NCBI GenBank assembly: GCA_037576215.1
Contig: JBANDB010000006.1
Span: forward strand, 2,418,001 to 2,482,000
Source: Armillaria gallica
Taxonomy: Eukaryota; Basidiomycota; Agaricomycetes; Agaricales; Physalacriaceae
DNA length: 64,000 bases
Direction: 5' to 3'
Positions 10,577 to 23,317 of the stretch are shown one piece after another. Made by a program: the position numbers and the translations under genes. Under the pieces are notes generated by a model. It saw only the letters and a list, made by a program, of their open reading frames with translations, had not been told where the DNA came from and did not search any database. The number at the start of each line of letters is the position of its first letter. The first letter of the stretch is position 1.

Positions 10577-12987
10577 TTATTTACTCAATTTCCCATCGCC
10601 TTCCTCGCACGGGACGAGAGGAATCCTCGCGGCCAAAACGTGAATAGTCACCCTGCAGAGAATGAGTGTAATAACTGTCCACCGAGCTACCAAAACTTTT
10701 CCGCTAGATTGACTGCCATTCCGTCCAAGATCGATACCAGAATCGAACGATGCCGCCCGGGTCACAGCCGGAGTAGGTACAGTGACGACAGACTGGTTAC
10801 TTGGAGTCTCGAACGGCTGGGCGGAACGGTTGAAGAACCTGGGGCCCCGTACCGATGGGAACATCAATCTGGGCGGGGGAACTTCACTGCCAGATCCAAA
10901 TGATGCCGAAAATGTCGGGATGGGCTTCTCGTTGGACGGGAATTGCACCTTTTCTATGTCTGAACTATACACTGCCGTAAAGTCATCCCCAGGCAAGGGC
11001 TCCTGTGCGTCCACTGAAGAAAAAAACCAGTCGATTTGGATGAAATTAACTGTCACTTGAGCAACTCACAATAGCGGGGTAAGCCTTTGCCAAAGTTGAA
11101 TCGACAAATGATCCCAAGCACGAATGCCGTAACAGTTAAAAGCACAGAGGCCGTAGCCATAACGCTAAAGAAGCGCCAGGTCACGAATGACCACCGAAAA
11201 GTTGTAGACAAGAACATGAGGCTCCATCCTCCAAGATATAGAATGGAGAGGACGAGGAATATGAACATCGTAAGCCTCGACTCTTTGCGCACAGCGACCC
11301 AACCCTAAAATTAAACCTGAGACGGAGATCACGATTACGGTACACATGATCTTACAGTCATGATCCACGGAATTAGGAACTGTGATGGACAGATCAATAT
11401 TATGATATTTTAACAGTCAAACAGAGACGTACAATTTCCGTTACGAAAGAAGTGGCTTTATAGAATGCGACATACCAGGCCACTTGAGCAGCGACCCCGT
11501 TGAAGAGGTTATCTATCCACAGAGATATGGTGGCACCCATGAAGAAGAATGATAGCTGGAGTGTAATTGACAAGAGTAAGACGAGCTTATAGACGCGATT
11601 CATCGTCATAGAAGCGCCGACTCGTTTGAATGTTTGCCAGCCGAACAACTGAAGCAGGTACCTACATCAGTAACGGCTCAACAGGATAACATGATATAAA
11701 CTTACCTTGATCAGGTGCCACGTTAAGACCGCAGACACCAACAGGGCAACAACATTCAGGGCCAACGTAGGATACTCCGCCTTTGCACGCTCATCCCAGT
11801 ATTTGGGTAACAAAACAACTCCACATGTGCCATTGGTGATAACGCGGTTGAAGTTTGAACGGAAATTTGCAGTGTTGATGATCTGGAAAATCGACCAAGC
11901 AGTAGCCAATGCATGTGTAGCCAACGATGCAAAGATGTGCGGAATGGACTCGTTCAGAAGCGCTACAATGGACATGCCCAACACCCACTAGTGATATTTA
12001 TGAATTTTTGGTAGTAGGATAGTTTGAGTGGCTCACGATCTGGAACGCAATGAAGATCACGTCCTCTCGTTTGGTGTTGTCAAGTCTGGATCAGACGAGT
12101 TTCCATAAGAGAATGAAAGGATTCTACATTCCACTGCTTACATTAATACAGGCCAGTTCAGAGACCAAAGGCAGCTTTTGGGGAGATTCGAGGTTTCGGC
12201 TACTAGAGCTGAGGCATCGACTGCGCGGCGACTATTGGATATACTGAATTGAAGACGCTTATGAAGGTCCTGTTTCTCGCGGTTAGATAGAATATGTACA
12301 ACAGAGCTGGATCGCATACACTGTCGTCTTCGCCTTCGCCTCCGTCGTCTTCTTCTTCGTCGTCGTCATCATCGTCATCATGGTCGCTCGCATTGTTAAC
12401 GGATGATGTGACTGTTGGGGTAGCCACAACAAAGACGGTGGTGGTTCTCTCCGGAGTCTTGGAGCTAGCAGTTTCAACGATGGATTTGGTAGAAGATGCG
12501 GACGAGGTTGCCAAACTAGCAGAAGACTCCGTAGACATTGACGTAAAAGTCAACTGCTCGATGGACGTTGATTCTTTGGCTGACAACGAGTTCTGCGACG
12601 AGGCATTTGCCGAAATAGCAGTGGCGTTCCAGACAGTTTGGCAGAAGCTTGCATCGGAAGGAACATCGTTACACAGGCGAAGATAACCAGGCTGCAAGTC
12701 AGGCACTGCATGGGAACCATTCAGGGTGGTGGTGTTAGCTTTAGAGGCAAGGTCCCAGAGAAGAGCGGCAGCTTCTGCGTTGATTGTGAAGACCCTGACC
12801 TGGAGAGCCACCTGTATGATGCAGTGGCATAGTGAGAAGATGAAATATGTGGTCGTGAGGCGAGAGAAGGTAAGGCGATCCCACTAGCTGTCATGTTAGC
12901 CTGTGAACGAGTTTGGTGTAGCATACGCACTAGCAACTTGATCTTTGCAGGAAGTGGGATGACCTCCCAAATTTGCTTGACACGCAT
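10577..12987 (-). CDS. Multi-spanning membrane glycoprotein, unrecognised
   Basis: At least eight exons on the minus strand (first ones 12931-12987, 12320-12883, 12142-12269, 12037-12085). A short cytosolic start (MRVKQIWEVIPLPAKIKLLW) is followed by a membrane segment around TTTYFIFSLCHCIIQ. A loop of about 230 residues follows with several N-glycosylation sequons (NTT, NGS, NAT, NAS), a Ser/Thr-rich stretch and an acidic run of Asp, Glu and Gly. About seven more membrane segments follow, for example FIAFQIWVLGMSIVALL, LVLLLSITLQLSFFFMGA and MFIFLVLSILYLGGW, then a cytosolic tail with FFNRSAQPFETPSNQ. I do not recognise the family; it reads like a conserved basidiomycete plasma-membrane or secretory protein. 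All introns keep frame, which supports the model. Confidence 0.7.
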
Positions 12988-13575
12988 AGCAGAAGAATCT
13001 GTAAAAGCCTTGAATTTGCGCCTTGGTACCAATGGATATGAACTTGGCCACACGAACCTAAGGAATGGAAACCGCCTCTAGGGCGTTGGCGAGCTGGCGC
13101 GACGGCGGTGAAAGCGGACCTGCCGAGAGGAAAGGCAAGGAAATGAAGGCAAGAAAGAGAAAAAGATGAAGTGGTGGAAAGAGGCAAGGGTGAGGCCCTG
13201 GTGACGGCTCGAGAAATCAAGCAAATCAAGGCTTGACTGGGCTTCGACTTGGCACGTGCAAGTTGCCATGTCGTCCGAATTTGTTTATTACATCTTTGTG
13301 TATACTTGTAACTTCGTCCGGCAGGAAGCAATCTTCGCTATGTACATATCCATCCCCTATACAGTCCAGGGTATACTGTCATTAGGACCTGTTTATCCTC
13401 TGTTCTTTCCCTTGAAGATAAACCGAAAGTCTGGCCATGGCCATCTCGGGTTGATCAGATGTAGTGTGTGGTGACAATCATAGTACATATATACATACAT
13501 AGCCGCAGAATCAGATCTTCAATCCGAATCTGTTGGATGGCAAATGTCAGGGACATAATCCCTAGGGTTGCAAGA
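12988..13575. other. Intergenic: upstream region of the membrane glycoprotein gene
   Basis: Between the start of the membrane glycoprotein gene and the stop of Mis12. It contains an open minus-strand frame without a usable start-linked protein motif. Nothing else is recognisable. Confidence 0.5.
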
Positions 13576-14520
13576 CTACATCCCCGTATCCATCTGCATT
13601 GCGTTCTCCAAGTCATTCCGAACGCCATGTGTAATCTCGAAAGCTTGCCTCAACTGCTCCGCTTGGCCAATCTCCGCCGCCTGCTCAGTCATTCCTTCTA
13701 CCTCTCCTCCCCCTTCCCGAGCTTTAGATCGAGATAACAGCTGGCCAACAGCCCAGTTCAGATACCCCGTCTTGCTCGTCTCCCACTGTCGCTTGCCAGA
13801 ATCCGTTTCTTGGAACTGTGCAAGTGCAGCAATAGTCTCCGGATCCATTGGCGGTAGATTTGACACGGCAGAATGCATCGCCATCAGTTTGCGCGGCAGG
13901 GCAGCAGATACATCCAGCGCCGGCGTGTCAAGGAATGAAAGCCGCTCTAGGCGTTTCGCTGACCGCCGTTCACGGTTCATTATTGCGTGAAGTGCCTTGG
14001 TCTGTATTCGTTTCAGCTGCCTTTGCTATGAACGACGCGTCAGTAGCAAGCCAGTGACTAGTTCAAGGCATCGCACCTCACCCAGCCGGCGTCGTAGTTC
14101 AGCATTCTCGTCCATCAGCTCCTGCTCTCTTTCAGGACGAAGCGTAAGATCCAGCCCCTCTTGATGCGGTAGGACAAGAGGAAGGTCTGGAGGCACAGCG
14201 AAGATATTTCGAAGCGACCAAGCCTCGAAAAAGTCAAAAGCAAGGTCGGTATGGTGTTCCAGGAGGGTCTGGAACGAGACAAGTCCTTGCTCGACCTCCT
14301 GCGTGTCGTCCCATTCGCTTCCAAGTCGGTCTGCGCGTTCCTCAGACCATTTCTGCAGGTAACTTTCCATGCCACTGACGCCGTCGAGGAGAGCGCTGTT
14401 TGCGATGTTGATAATATCATCGAGGAGTAATTGTGGGGAGAATCCAAGGGCCTCTGGTAGTAGAAGAGGTGGAACTGGGCGCTCTGCTGGTGGCGTCTGT
14501 GATGGTCCGTCCTGCGCCAT
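13576..14520 (-). CDS. MIS12: Kinetochore protein Mis12/Mtw1
   Basis: Two exons, 14077-14520 and 13576-14025, give 297 residues. After a Pro-rich start (MAQDGPSQTPPAERPVPP) comes the Mis12 head: LLLPEALGFSPQLLLDDIIN, IANSALLDGVSGMESYL, then TQEVEQGLVSFQTLLEHHTD and FDFFEAWSLRNIFAVPP. The second half is helical and basic, starting QRQLKRIQTKALHAIMNRER, as in the coiled-coil stalk. Mis12 with Nnf1, Dsn1 and Nsl1 forms the MIND complex that links CENP-C to the Ndc80 complex at centromeres (family knowledge). The intron starts GTGCGA and ends TAG. Divergent from the Alba-like gene with 139 bp between start codons. Confidence 0.9.
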
Positions 14521-14659
14521 GTCTTCTAGTGTAGGATATAAGAGCAAGGATATCAACCGGAATATCGGGCCGACCTAGACTAAAGTTTTAGCAGATTTTG
14601 AGGAAAAGTAATTACATCCAAATCCTTCCTTTGCTTCCATCTTCGACGTATACGCGACG

Positions 14660-15463
14660 ATGACCACAATAACGGTCGAGCCGCCTAACAACATCGACCA
14701 GCGCGATACTTCACCCCAAGAAATACGAATAACCAACCATGGCAAGATGCAGACCTGGGTTGCCTTTGCCCTGGAGCATTTACAGGTCCGTATCCTAGAG
14801 CTATGCCTGACTGGGAGACACCAGATCTTTTGTTTTTGCATTCATTCAGAAAGACGGATCCGAACCTATCGTCCTGCACACACTTCCCACCCTTCAGAAC
14901 CTCCAGGAATCCAGCAAGCCAGCCGAGGGTTCTCTCTCGACTGCGACAACCACCATTCCACGACTCATCTCTGTCGTCGAAATCATAAAACGAGAGTATA
15001 TCAAGATTTTGGAATCGAAGCACTTGCCGAGGCTTTTTGGTCTACATCAGTACAATGAGGTCGGTTCTCTCGAAGACATAGGACTTGGCGAGAAGGACAC
15101 CACTCCCGAAGACAAAGAGGAGAAGCGAGTCGCCTCGATAATAACGGCCTTGGAGGGAAAAAACTAGTATGTTCCGGTTTTTCCTCGTCGCACTATCTCC
15201 CTCATGCAACGCCTTAGTCCGAAACAAATACAAACGCCTTTCATGAAGATCACTCTAAGTCACTGCGAGTTACCTGAGCTTGTGGCAAAGGGCGCAACGT
15301 CAGTCGTATTGTCTACATATCTGAGCATAACTTGACTACCAACAGATATCAGCCCCCATTGCGAAGAAAGCTTTCGAAATCTGCCAAAGCTAGGGCAAAG
15401 AAACGAGAGAAAAAGGTCCAGGAAACGGCGCCGACTGATAGTGAGGATATGCAACCCAAATGA
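14660..15463 (+). CDS. Alba-fold nucleic-acid-binding protein (Rpp20/Pop7-like)
   Basis: Four exons, 14660-14785, 14850-15166, 15218-15298 and 15346-15463, give 213 residues with all phases closing. The Alba-like core is EIRITNHGKMQTWVAFALEH then PIVLHTLPTLQNL and RLISVVEIIKREYIKILES, followed by GLHQYNEVGSLED. The C-terminus is very basic (RRKLSKSAKARAKKREKK). This pattern fits the Alba-type protein subunits of RNase P/MRP (Rpp20/Pop7, Rpp25/Pop6) that mature tRNA and rRNA; the assignment to one subunit is inference. The 3' end converges on TFC3. Confidence 0.65.
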
Positions 15464-15703
15464 TATAATAAGCTACACTTTATTAATTTCATAGTGGACT
15501 AAGCAGAATTACGACAGTTAAGTACGTCTAAAACTATGGACGAGCGTTATAGTATACAATTGAAGGTGTTCATATCAATGTCCTTGCTGTTTACTATTCG
15601 CACGTCAGGTGCATATCTCGCAAGAAAGAGCCATAACACTCACAAAATAAAATAAAATGCACTCTTGCTTGCCATTAGAGACGATACCACTTCTTCGACC
15701 GGT

Positions 15704-18700
15704 TTAAGAAGTAGAAAACCTCTTCTCCTCCCTCTCATCCAGCACAGGAACCATTTGACTGCTAATTGAGGTTTTGATAATCTCATCTTCTAGTAGATAC
15801 TGAAGGACATCATAGACTTCTTGTCTGTCATAGACACCTCGAAGTCGCCAGCGAAGTTCGGCCTAGAAAGACCAGAAAGTTAGAAACATTTTCGTCAATA
15901 TCAGTACCGCCTACCTGGGATATACCAGGTCGGAAGACAATCACTCCAATAGCGGCTCTCAGGGCTGCTTCCCAGACCTCCACCAGTTTAGTGCCAGAGA
16001 TATCAATCCACCGTCGAGGGAATACGTTCAAAAGGATCTCAGACGGCAATGTCACCGTCCACGTCTTGATGTGCGCTGCAGATACCAAGTATACAGAAGA
16101 GTAGCCGACCCAATATAGTAACGGCAATGGGGGTTCTGCTAGTCGCTGGATGACCGGTAACAATGCTTCCGTACTGGTTTTAGTACTTTCCTTGAAAATT
16201 TCCAGCGATGATGTCAGCGGTGACTCCAGAATGGTAACAGACACCTACTGCTAGAGCAAGTTTAGAAGATCCTTGACCCCCAGCTTGACCGACTATACTC
16301 AGGACCGCATGTGCTACAGTCATTTCCTCTGCACTGAAAGTCTGGCTAACACTAGCCCACTGTTCATCCAAACACCCAGTACAATCAATCACGCCGTTGT
16401 CGGTCACTCGTCTACAGCACGCAACTGATCCATCCACTGCTTGTCCATGGACTGCTTCGGAGGTGGGCAACCCTGTGCTTCCTAAACAATCATTATCCGT
16501 GGACTGGATGATTGGCGTCGCCTGTGCGCTTGACGACCGTAACGACATATTGCGGAATTGAACATAAAGTATTGTTTCGATCTGATCATCATCTAAGAGG
16601 TCAACCTTTAGCAACGAACTTTCTAATTGTTGTAAAGAAAATTGATCGTACCTGCTTTCTTACTATTCCAGTCAAGCATTGGTCGTGCTACTTGAGCATT
16701 AGTCGTATCGATCTTAAAATCGACCTATTCATCAAAACACGTAGCTGCTGAGCTGAGGGATGAGACAAAGAGGAACGTGATATCCCACCTTGTTGTCGGA
16801 CACAAGCTGGATCAGAGCTGCCGAGTCTCCGTCAGTCGCTGTTAAAGGCCACTCCCTCCAAGTATCACTCTCTCCGGCCGCGAGGTCTTCTTCGAGCCCT
16901 GCAGCATCCTGGAATAGATCACTGCTGATGGATCCTCCCAAAGCTGCTAGATTCCTGTCATTAGGTCAGCACGGATACAATCATTCGGAACGAAGTGAAC
17001 CTACGCGTCAGAAATCTTCAGTTGTCTCCCGGGTTTTTGTCTATGATGATCCCGGACGAGTTTGGACAGAACGCCACGGCTGACAAGACCTTTCGTGGCA
17101 GAAGTGACGATATGTTCTTCAGCAGCGCTTCGCAGAAGAGTTGACGCCCCTTCAGCATCATAGTGTTCCAGAGGCGTGCCAAGTGCGATCTTAGGTACAT
17201 TTAACAGCGATCAAGAAAATCACGGATATGTACTTGCCTTCAGTGCAGATTCTGCTATCGCGAGCGCATCGTCAACCGGCGTTTCGCCTAGGTCCCCAAG
17301 TGTATCAAGGAACGGCTGTGACGTTAGGCGCTTTTCCCGACCCTCTTCGACAACGCCATTCCACATAAAGTCCCATGTTGGGACTGTTGTTGCGACTTCG
17401 ATGACGTCGAAGCCGTCTAAAAGATCATCTACGGTATTAGGTATGATCAACTCTGCATTTGAATTTTCTTGAGGCTGGGCATAACCGACTCGCCTATCAC
17501 TGGTGTCAGTGATCGGCTTCATGGAAGAAACCGAGGCACTCACAAAGCATTCTTGTCGATATGACTCCGCAAGAAGTCAAGATGACGAATCAAGTTGAAG
17601 TTTGTGGCACTAGTGAGATCATCGTCTGGCAGGGCGGCTGTACCTCGATGCTCCATCCAGAGATCATACCACCGGTCCTCTAGACGAGTGAGATATGCCT
17701 CATTTCCAGGCGATTCTCGAATGTGAGCTAGACGCTGACGAACACTGTTCCTTGGTACCGCCGGAAAGACTTGCTCAAACGCTCCCCAATCTAGTCGCAC
17801 ACCATTTCGGCATCTGGCTCTAATGATAACCGATGCATCCCGAGCAAGCTCTTCGTAGTCCCTATTCCACTGGAAGCGATGCCTGCGAGTGAGGGGCTTA
17901 ACTTTAGGTTCCGGAGGTTGCTCTACCACAAAATAAGACGCGGGAATCTCAACCTAAGAGACGGCACATACCTTCTGCTCCAGCTTCTTCCAATTTCCGC
18001 TTGCGCTTTCGTTTGGAGTCAGTGCGTGGCGGTGGAATGATAGGCGGACCTTGCTCGGCGATCAGAGTGTAAATTGATTTTTCTACCGAATTTGTTGTGA
18101 TCGGAGTCGGCAATGAAGAGGGCGCAGGTGCAGAGGAGGAAGCAGTCGATGGGGTTGGTTGAACCGAAACGGATGAAGGAGCGACTCGAGGTAGACGAGA
18201 CCTAGCTTTATGTACTGGGAGAGCCTGTGACGTTTTCAAAACTTGGACTGATGCAAAGTCAGCTTCCCGGAAAGCCTGTTCTACTTCGCTTTCCCACTGG
18301 GCCGTCTCCTTTCCTACAGACTGGAGAAACCGGGCCTGAATTTTTCGCAGGCGGATAGTCGCGTATGGCGATGGCTCTGGATGAACTTTCCTAACCAAAT
18401 CGTCCCATTCATGCTCCCGATATAAACGTGCATCTGCCGCCCTCTTCGCAAGAGTTGCTTTGGCGTCGGCAGCCTCCTTTGCCCAAGTTTCGGAGCTTTC
18501 ACGTTTTCGTCGACGCTCCATTTTCTCCAAGTCTTTTACCATTTTCTCGTGAGCGGTGGCATAGTGTTCTCGCACCGCGTCTGGAGGTGCACTGACGATA
18601 TCGGATATTCTTGCGATCTCCGCAGCGCCCCCGTCTTCCAGATCAAGAGGCGTCTTTCCAGTGTCAATGTTTACGAAGCGTCGAAGGTATTGGGTTTGGT

Positions 18701-21700
18701 GCCAAGTGAAAACATAGTTGGGATTCCAAGACACCGAACGACGCAGAGACCGGGAGACTTTTGAGGAGACCGTAGGGATGGACAGAGGAGCTTGGCCATC
18801 GGTGATCGCAGGTAAAATGCTGTCGTTCAAACATGCTTCTCTGAGTAATTCCCAGTACTTGGAAGCTTCGTCTGCGGTACGGACGTCGACATTCTGCAGG
18901 AATGGAGGGGACAACTCTGATGATGCCCAATGATACAGAGGGGCAGATGTCTTGAATTGCCAGTAAGTTGGCGCAGTAGTCGGAGTACTCGCTGTCCAAC
19001 CTTCCAACGAAGCCTGTTCATAACCTCTCGGATGATCACCCAATGTCTCGCACCGCAGCCACGGAGACACCGACTTGGATGGCGTCAGTGGGATGGCAAG
19101 GCCCAGGTGCCTTAAAACCTCAAGGATATCAAGGAATCGAGACCTCGCCCGCGATTTCCCTATTTGAAGGATTGATTGCAAACCCTGGGGCAAATCTCGT
19201 ACCAACGTTTGACGGCATTCTGCGTTCGCAACGAACTGTGTGAGCTGTTCGTGGTGGAAAAGTGGGGACAGCAATGAGCAGTAGAGTCCGAGTGGGAGGT
19301 CATAGCAAAAAAAAGACAAGTTTAATATCCGATGCTCATGTGACGCAATCTCGGAGGATGGGTCTGTGTTTTCGAAGGCTTTCATAGCAGTGATATGCAG
19401 TTCCCGGGACCGCAAACCCTTCGCGACAATGTTTCCATACATTTGACCCAGCGTAGTCCGCTCCGCCAGCAGTACCTCCTTAATCACTTTGTCATCGTGG
19501 GTGAATAGCTTTTCGGCGCGGGCAGTATTCTTCTTCCACCGTTCGGCCTGGTCATGTGCTGAAGAATTCTCCATCTGCAGCAATTGCAGCGGAAGACCTT
19601 CACGAGCTATCAGAGTAGGATCTGGTCCGTATTCCACAGGATCATCGATCTTACGAGCAATAGACGACTGGGGAGGAATGGGGATAGAGCCTTTCGCAAG
19701 TTCTGCCAAAAAGGCTGTCAACTTTTCCTCTGGGGTGTCGAGCAAATACACGATGACCGTTGGCCGACTGACACCTGCAGGCCCTGGAACTGAAGTCTTG
19801 ATCTGCTTGATTCTACCGCGACTTTCTAAGCTGTTAAACGTGGCAGTAGCCGTGCGTTTATCGGTCCGCGTACCTGCAGGAGAACTGGTGGGCTCTCCAG
19901 CCAGTGAAAGGGTTTCCAAGAGGCTCGAATGAGCATCAAATACGTCCTTCGTCTGGGTGTTGACGATCCCTCCTAACAATTCAATGACCCGGTAGAATTC
20001 GTTCTCTCGTCGAAGTGAGAAACATTGACCCTCCCTTTTGGCGCATTCAGCTGCTGGTCAGCTTCTATTGTCTGCGAAGTTATTTCACAACCAGATAAGG
20101 ATGGAATACCACAAAGAGACTTTTACACGCACGGTTTGTTGCACATCCTGCATAGACTCTTCCAACAATGCCGGGTCAATAGGGACGTCCATAGTTTCGG
20201 TAACAGGAACGGCCGGCAGTGTTTCTTTCTGCTTGCGGAGTTTCCTCGGCTACGACCACAGCGTGCGGAGTAGGTGTTGTAGCTGTAGCCATGTCTACGG
20301 ATTCGACCGGGGAGAAGGGACAGGTATGTTATCGACTCTTTCTACCAACGGTACTGCCGCTCCACCAGGGGTATCTTGTGGTTCTATGATAGGCTCTGCT
20401 ACGTCCGCCTGGTCGGATGGATCTGTTATGGGCAATTCAGACGTCTGCGGTTCGATAGAGGTGGAACGATGAGGTCGTTTTGCTGGTGGCTCTTCGACGT
20501 CAGAGATATTGTTCAGGACTGCGTCTTGGTCCTCAAGATGAATGTCGCCATCGCCTTTTCTCTTCCTAATTCTCCGGGTTACCACTCGAGCTGGCTGTGG
20601 CGATTGAGCGTCCTTATCTTCGGCCCTAACTTTCTGTGGACGCCCTCGTTTCTTGGGAATAGCTGGATAGCGGAAGGTGAGCACAACGTATCACAGATCG
20701 CGGGTCGGATTACCTTGCACGGAACCCTCGGCATCGCCACTATCAATCCGTGTAGTTTTTCGCCTCTTCGTGGACGGACCTGCGGAAGCGGTGTCCGCAT
20801 CAGCCTCTTGATCTTCTTTAGCATTGCGCTTGCGCTTTTTGGTTTGGCGTCGAGATGTTTCCGCCTGGACGGGAGTTCCATCTTCGTCATCCTGTGATTT
20901 CTTTCGGCGACCTAGCTTGACAGATCCGTCCGGCAAGACAGGGTTACTGGGTGTCTTCTTCTTAGCCTTGGATTTTTTGGTCAGCTCCTCCCTGCCAGCA
21001 TCCTGGTGCTTGATCAGAGCTTTTGTGTCACTATAGAAGCTCTTTGGATCCACAGGCATGAACCCGCACGAGTCTCCAAAGTCCACTTCTGCGAGCCTCG
21101 CAGATGACGCGTCTAATTTTTCCTGGGATACTAAAGAATGGTACGCAGACACAGTGTAGTATCTGTGTCGTCGTTCCCGTCCAAAAGTCTCCATAAGACC
21201 AGAAATACCAAGATCACTTAAATGTGAAGGCGGCTGAACCTTCTCAGCGCGAGTGAGAAGAAGTTCTATTGTCCTCTTGTCGAAATGGCACAAGGCGGCA
21301 GAAAGTTCCTGAAAAGAAGCATTAGCCATGCACGACAACGACCAGATCCAAGTTTACATTAAGTGTCATTCCCTTAGTTCCCGAATCCTCCAAGAGATCG
21401 ATGATTTGCTTGTGTATCGTTGTATTAGTTTTGACGCCGCCTTGTTCTGTAGTGCAAATGAATTTCACGGCCCAAGAAACGTATTGACAGTTTACCTGTT
21501 TCATTGTCGTCATCGTCGTCCGCGTCTGGTACAGCAACTGGACCTTGCGCTCTCGGTTGGACCTCTTCACCAGTCGAAAACAGGTCACAGACGATGCTGA
21601 ATTCTTCTTCCTGTTGGGAACAACCACTTTCTCGATGATGCCTTCTTGGATCATTTCGCGAATACGACTTTGGAAGAATCTTCGATCGGTCTTAGTAGGG

Positions 21701-22881
21701 TGCTTAAATCCCTGTTGGAATTTTGGTATAAAGGATAGAAGAGATGATGGACAACCTGAGGATACGCACAATAGTTACAATCAAATTATTCGCGGGATGT
21801 ATCTGATTTTTTGATACTTTGAGTAGATTAAGTACGCGTGCCCGGATAAGCGGTAGGCTAGAGAGATGACGTGCATCAATGGGTGTGAAGTTGAGGGCCC
21901 GGACTTCAGGAGAGATATTATCCTCGTCTGCAGCTTCGGTGTCGCCGGGAGGAAACTCTGGCTTCAACGATGCTGCTGCGTTACTTTCTTCGTCGCGTAT
22001 CGCCTTCCAGGATGGACTGCGATCGAAAAAGTACCGATGTATACAAAAATGGGAACCGACCCCTCCTCTGCGAACCTTGACACTGACGAGAAGACGTAAG
22101 CCCTTGTTGTCCTCAGAAAGAAACTGACATACACCAAATCAAGCTCCGTTAACTGTCTCACGAGATAGAAGCATGTCTTTTGGTCATACTTAGATCGTTG
22201 TCCGAGTTCCACGACTGAGACTCCGTTATCTCGGCCGCGAGTGATTATTTGAAGCGCTGAATAGACCATAGGGCTCATTTTTGGGAACTTGACATTCAAG
22301 CTTCAGAAACTGAGGGTTCACCGAATAGCGTCACGCTTACCCGAATGTGCGAGCCAGTTACCGCAGCATATATCGAATCGGGATCGACTGCAATACGCAG
22401 GTCGTCTCCATACTCTTTGATCAAGTCCTCTAGAGAGCGGGACTTTGCGTCTGTGATCGTTTCAAGTTGCGCGGGGCGAGTTTCGACGAGAGATTCTCCC
22501 TTGGCGCTCGCCTTTCGCTTAGCACTAGTCTGCGGCGCTATCCAGACTTCTGAGTTGACCCCAGTTGGCTTAGTACCGACAAGGACATTGGGCTGCTGCA
22601 CGACGAGGGACCATACGAAAGCGCAGAATGAATCGTCGGTATTCTGTGCGGCAGATGAAGAGTTGTGGGAGTAAAAATCGACGATGAAATCCCTCAAGCG
22701 GGAGGGGTTCGAGCCTAAAAGAAGTAAAATTCAGTTCAAGTTCATACAACGACCAGTTAGATGCGAAGATGGGGGTTCGAACCCGGCTATCCTCGGAATT
22801 GGAGGTCATATGATGGGAAAGCTCACCAAGGTCTCCGTCAAATGAAAGCTCTCGTAGACAGTGGTGCAGGAGCTCATCCAT
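15704..22881 (-). CDS. TFC3: TFIIIC B-block-binding subunit (Tfc3/Sfc3)
   Basis: Gene of about 7.2 kb with many small introns. It starts MDELLHHCLRELSFDGDLG (start 22879-22881). The B-block winged-helix region is clear: MVYSALQIITRGRDNGVSVV, RSKYDQKTCFYLVRQLTELD and VKVRRGGVGSHFCIHRYFF. A second helical module reads TDRRFFQSRIREMIQEGIIE. An AT-hook-like KKRGRPQK and an acidic/basic linker follow. The large C-terminal exon (17949 to about 20000) has LGGIVNTQTKDVFDAHSSLL and TRTDKRTATATFNSLESRGR. The end, AELRWRLRGVYDRQEVYDVL, is a conserved winged helix. TFIIIC binds tRNA gene B-boxes and recruits TFIIIB for Pol III (family knowledge). The linker at 20010-20310 only reads well if frame changes are allowed. 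Confidence 0.87.
22706..22784 (+). other. Two B-box-like motifs in the first intron region of TFC3
   Basis: GGTTCGAGCC at 22706-22715 and the 12-bp perfect palindrome GGGTTCGAACCC at 22773-22784 both resemble the tRNA B-box (GGTTCGANNCC). The second lies inside the first intron of TFC3, which at about 110 nt is twice the usual size here. No D-arm, anticodon arm or acceptor stem can be folded around either, so this is not called a tRNA. Confidence 0.35.
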
Positions 22882-23317
22882 CGTGCCCTATCCTACGACG
22901 GATAGAACGACAGGGGAAAAGTGGGAAAAGGCGGCCTTTTTGAAAGTGCACGTCGTTCTCCCCAAAGTCGCCAAATGTCCCACGAATTGCAGTTGCTTGA
23001 CGCGCTTTGACGTGACTCGGAAGGTGCTCTGAAAGAAGCAGTAGAAAGGAACGGCAGCAGCCCCGACCACTGGGTCATTCCATCGGATATCGATTGTGGC
23101 GATTTGTGACAGTGGTGACAGTCACGCTGTTACATAAGTCACATAATCGGAATTTTACGAATTTTACAGAGCTACACAATGAATAATTTCCGCGCGCATA
23201 AAGTAGGATATGCAGGTGTAGGGAGGCTTTTGAACTATCTAGGTCAAGGATAACAATATCTATAGAAAATCCTGGTGTGCAAACGAAGTGGTAAGAAGAC
23301 ACGATCCGGATAACACC
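22882..23317. other. Intergenic: TFC3 promoter region
   Basis: Between the TFC3 start and the stop of the UPS2-like gene. No gene, tRNA or repeat was recognised. Confidence 0.5.

Noticed and set aside
22760..22800. A tRNA gene around the GGGTTCGAACCC palindrome in TFC3 intron 1
   Set aside because: On neither strand can a five-pair T-stem, a D-arm or an acceptor stem be formed; only the loop-like core is present.
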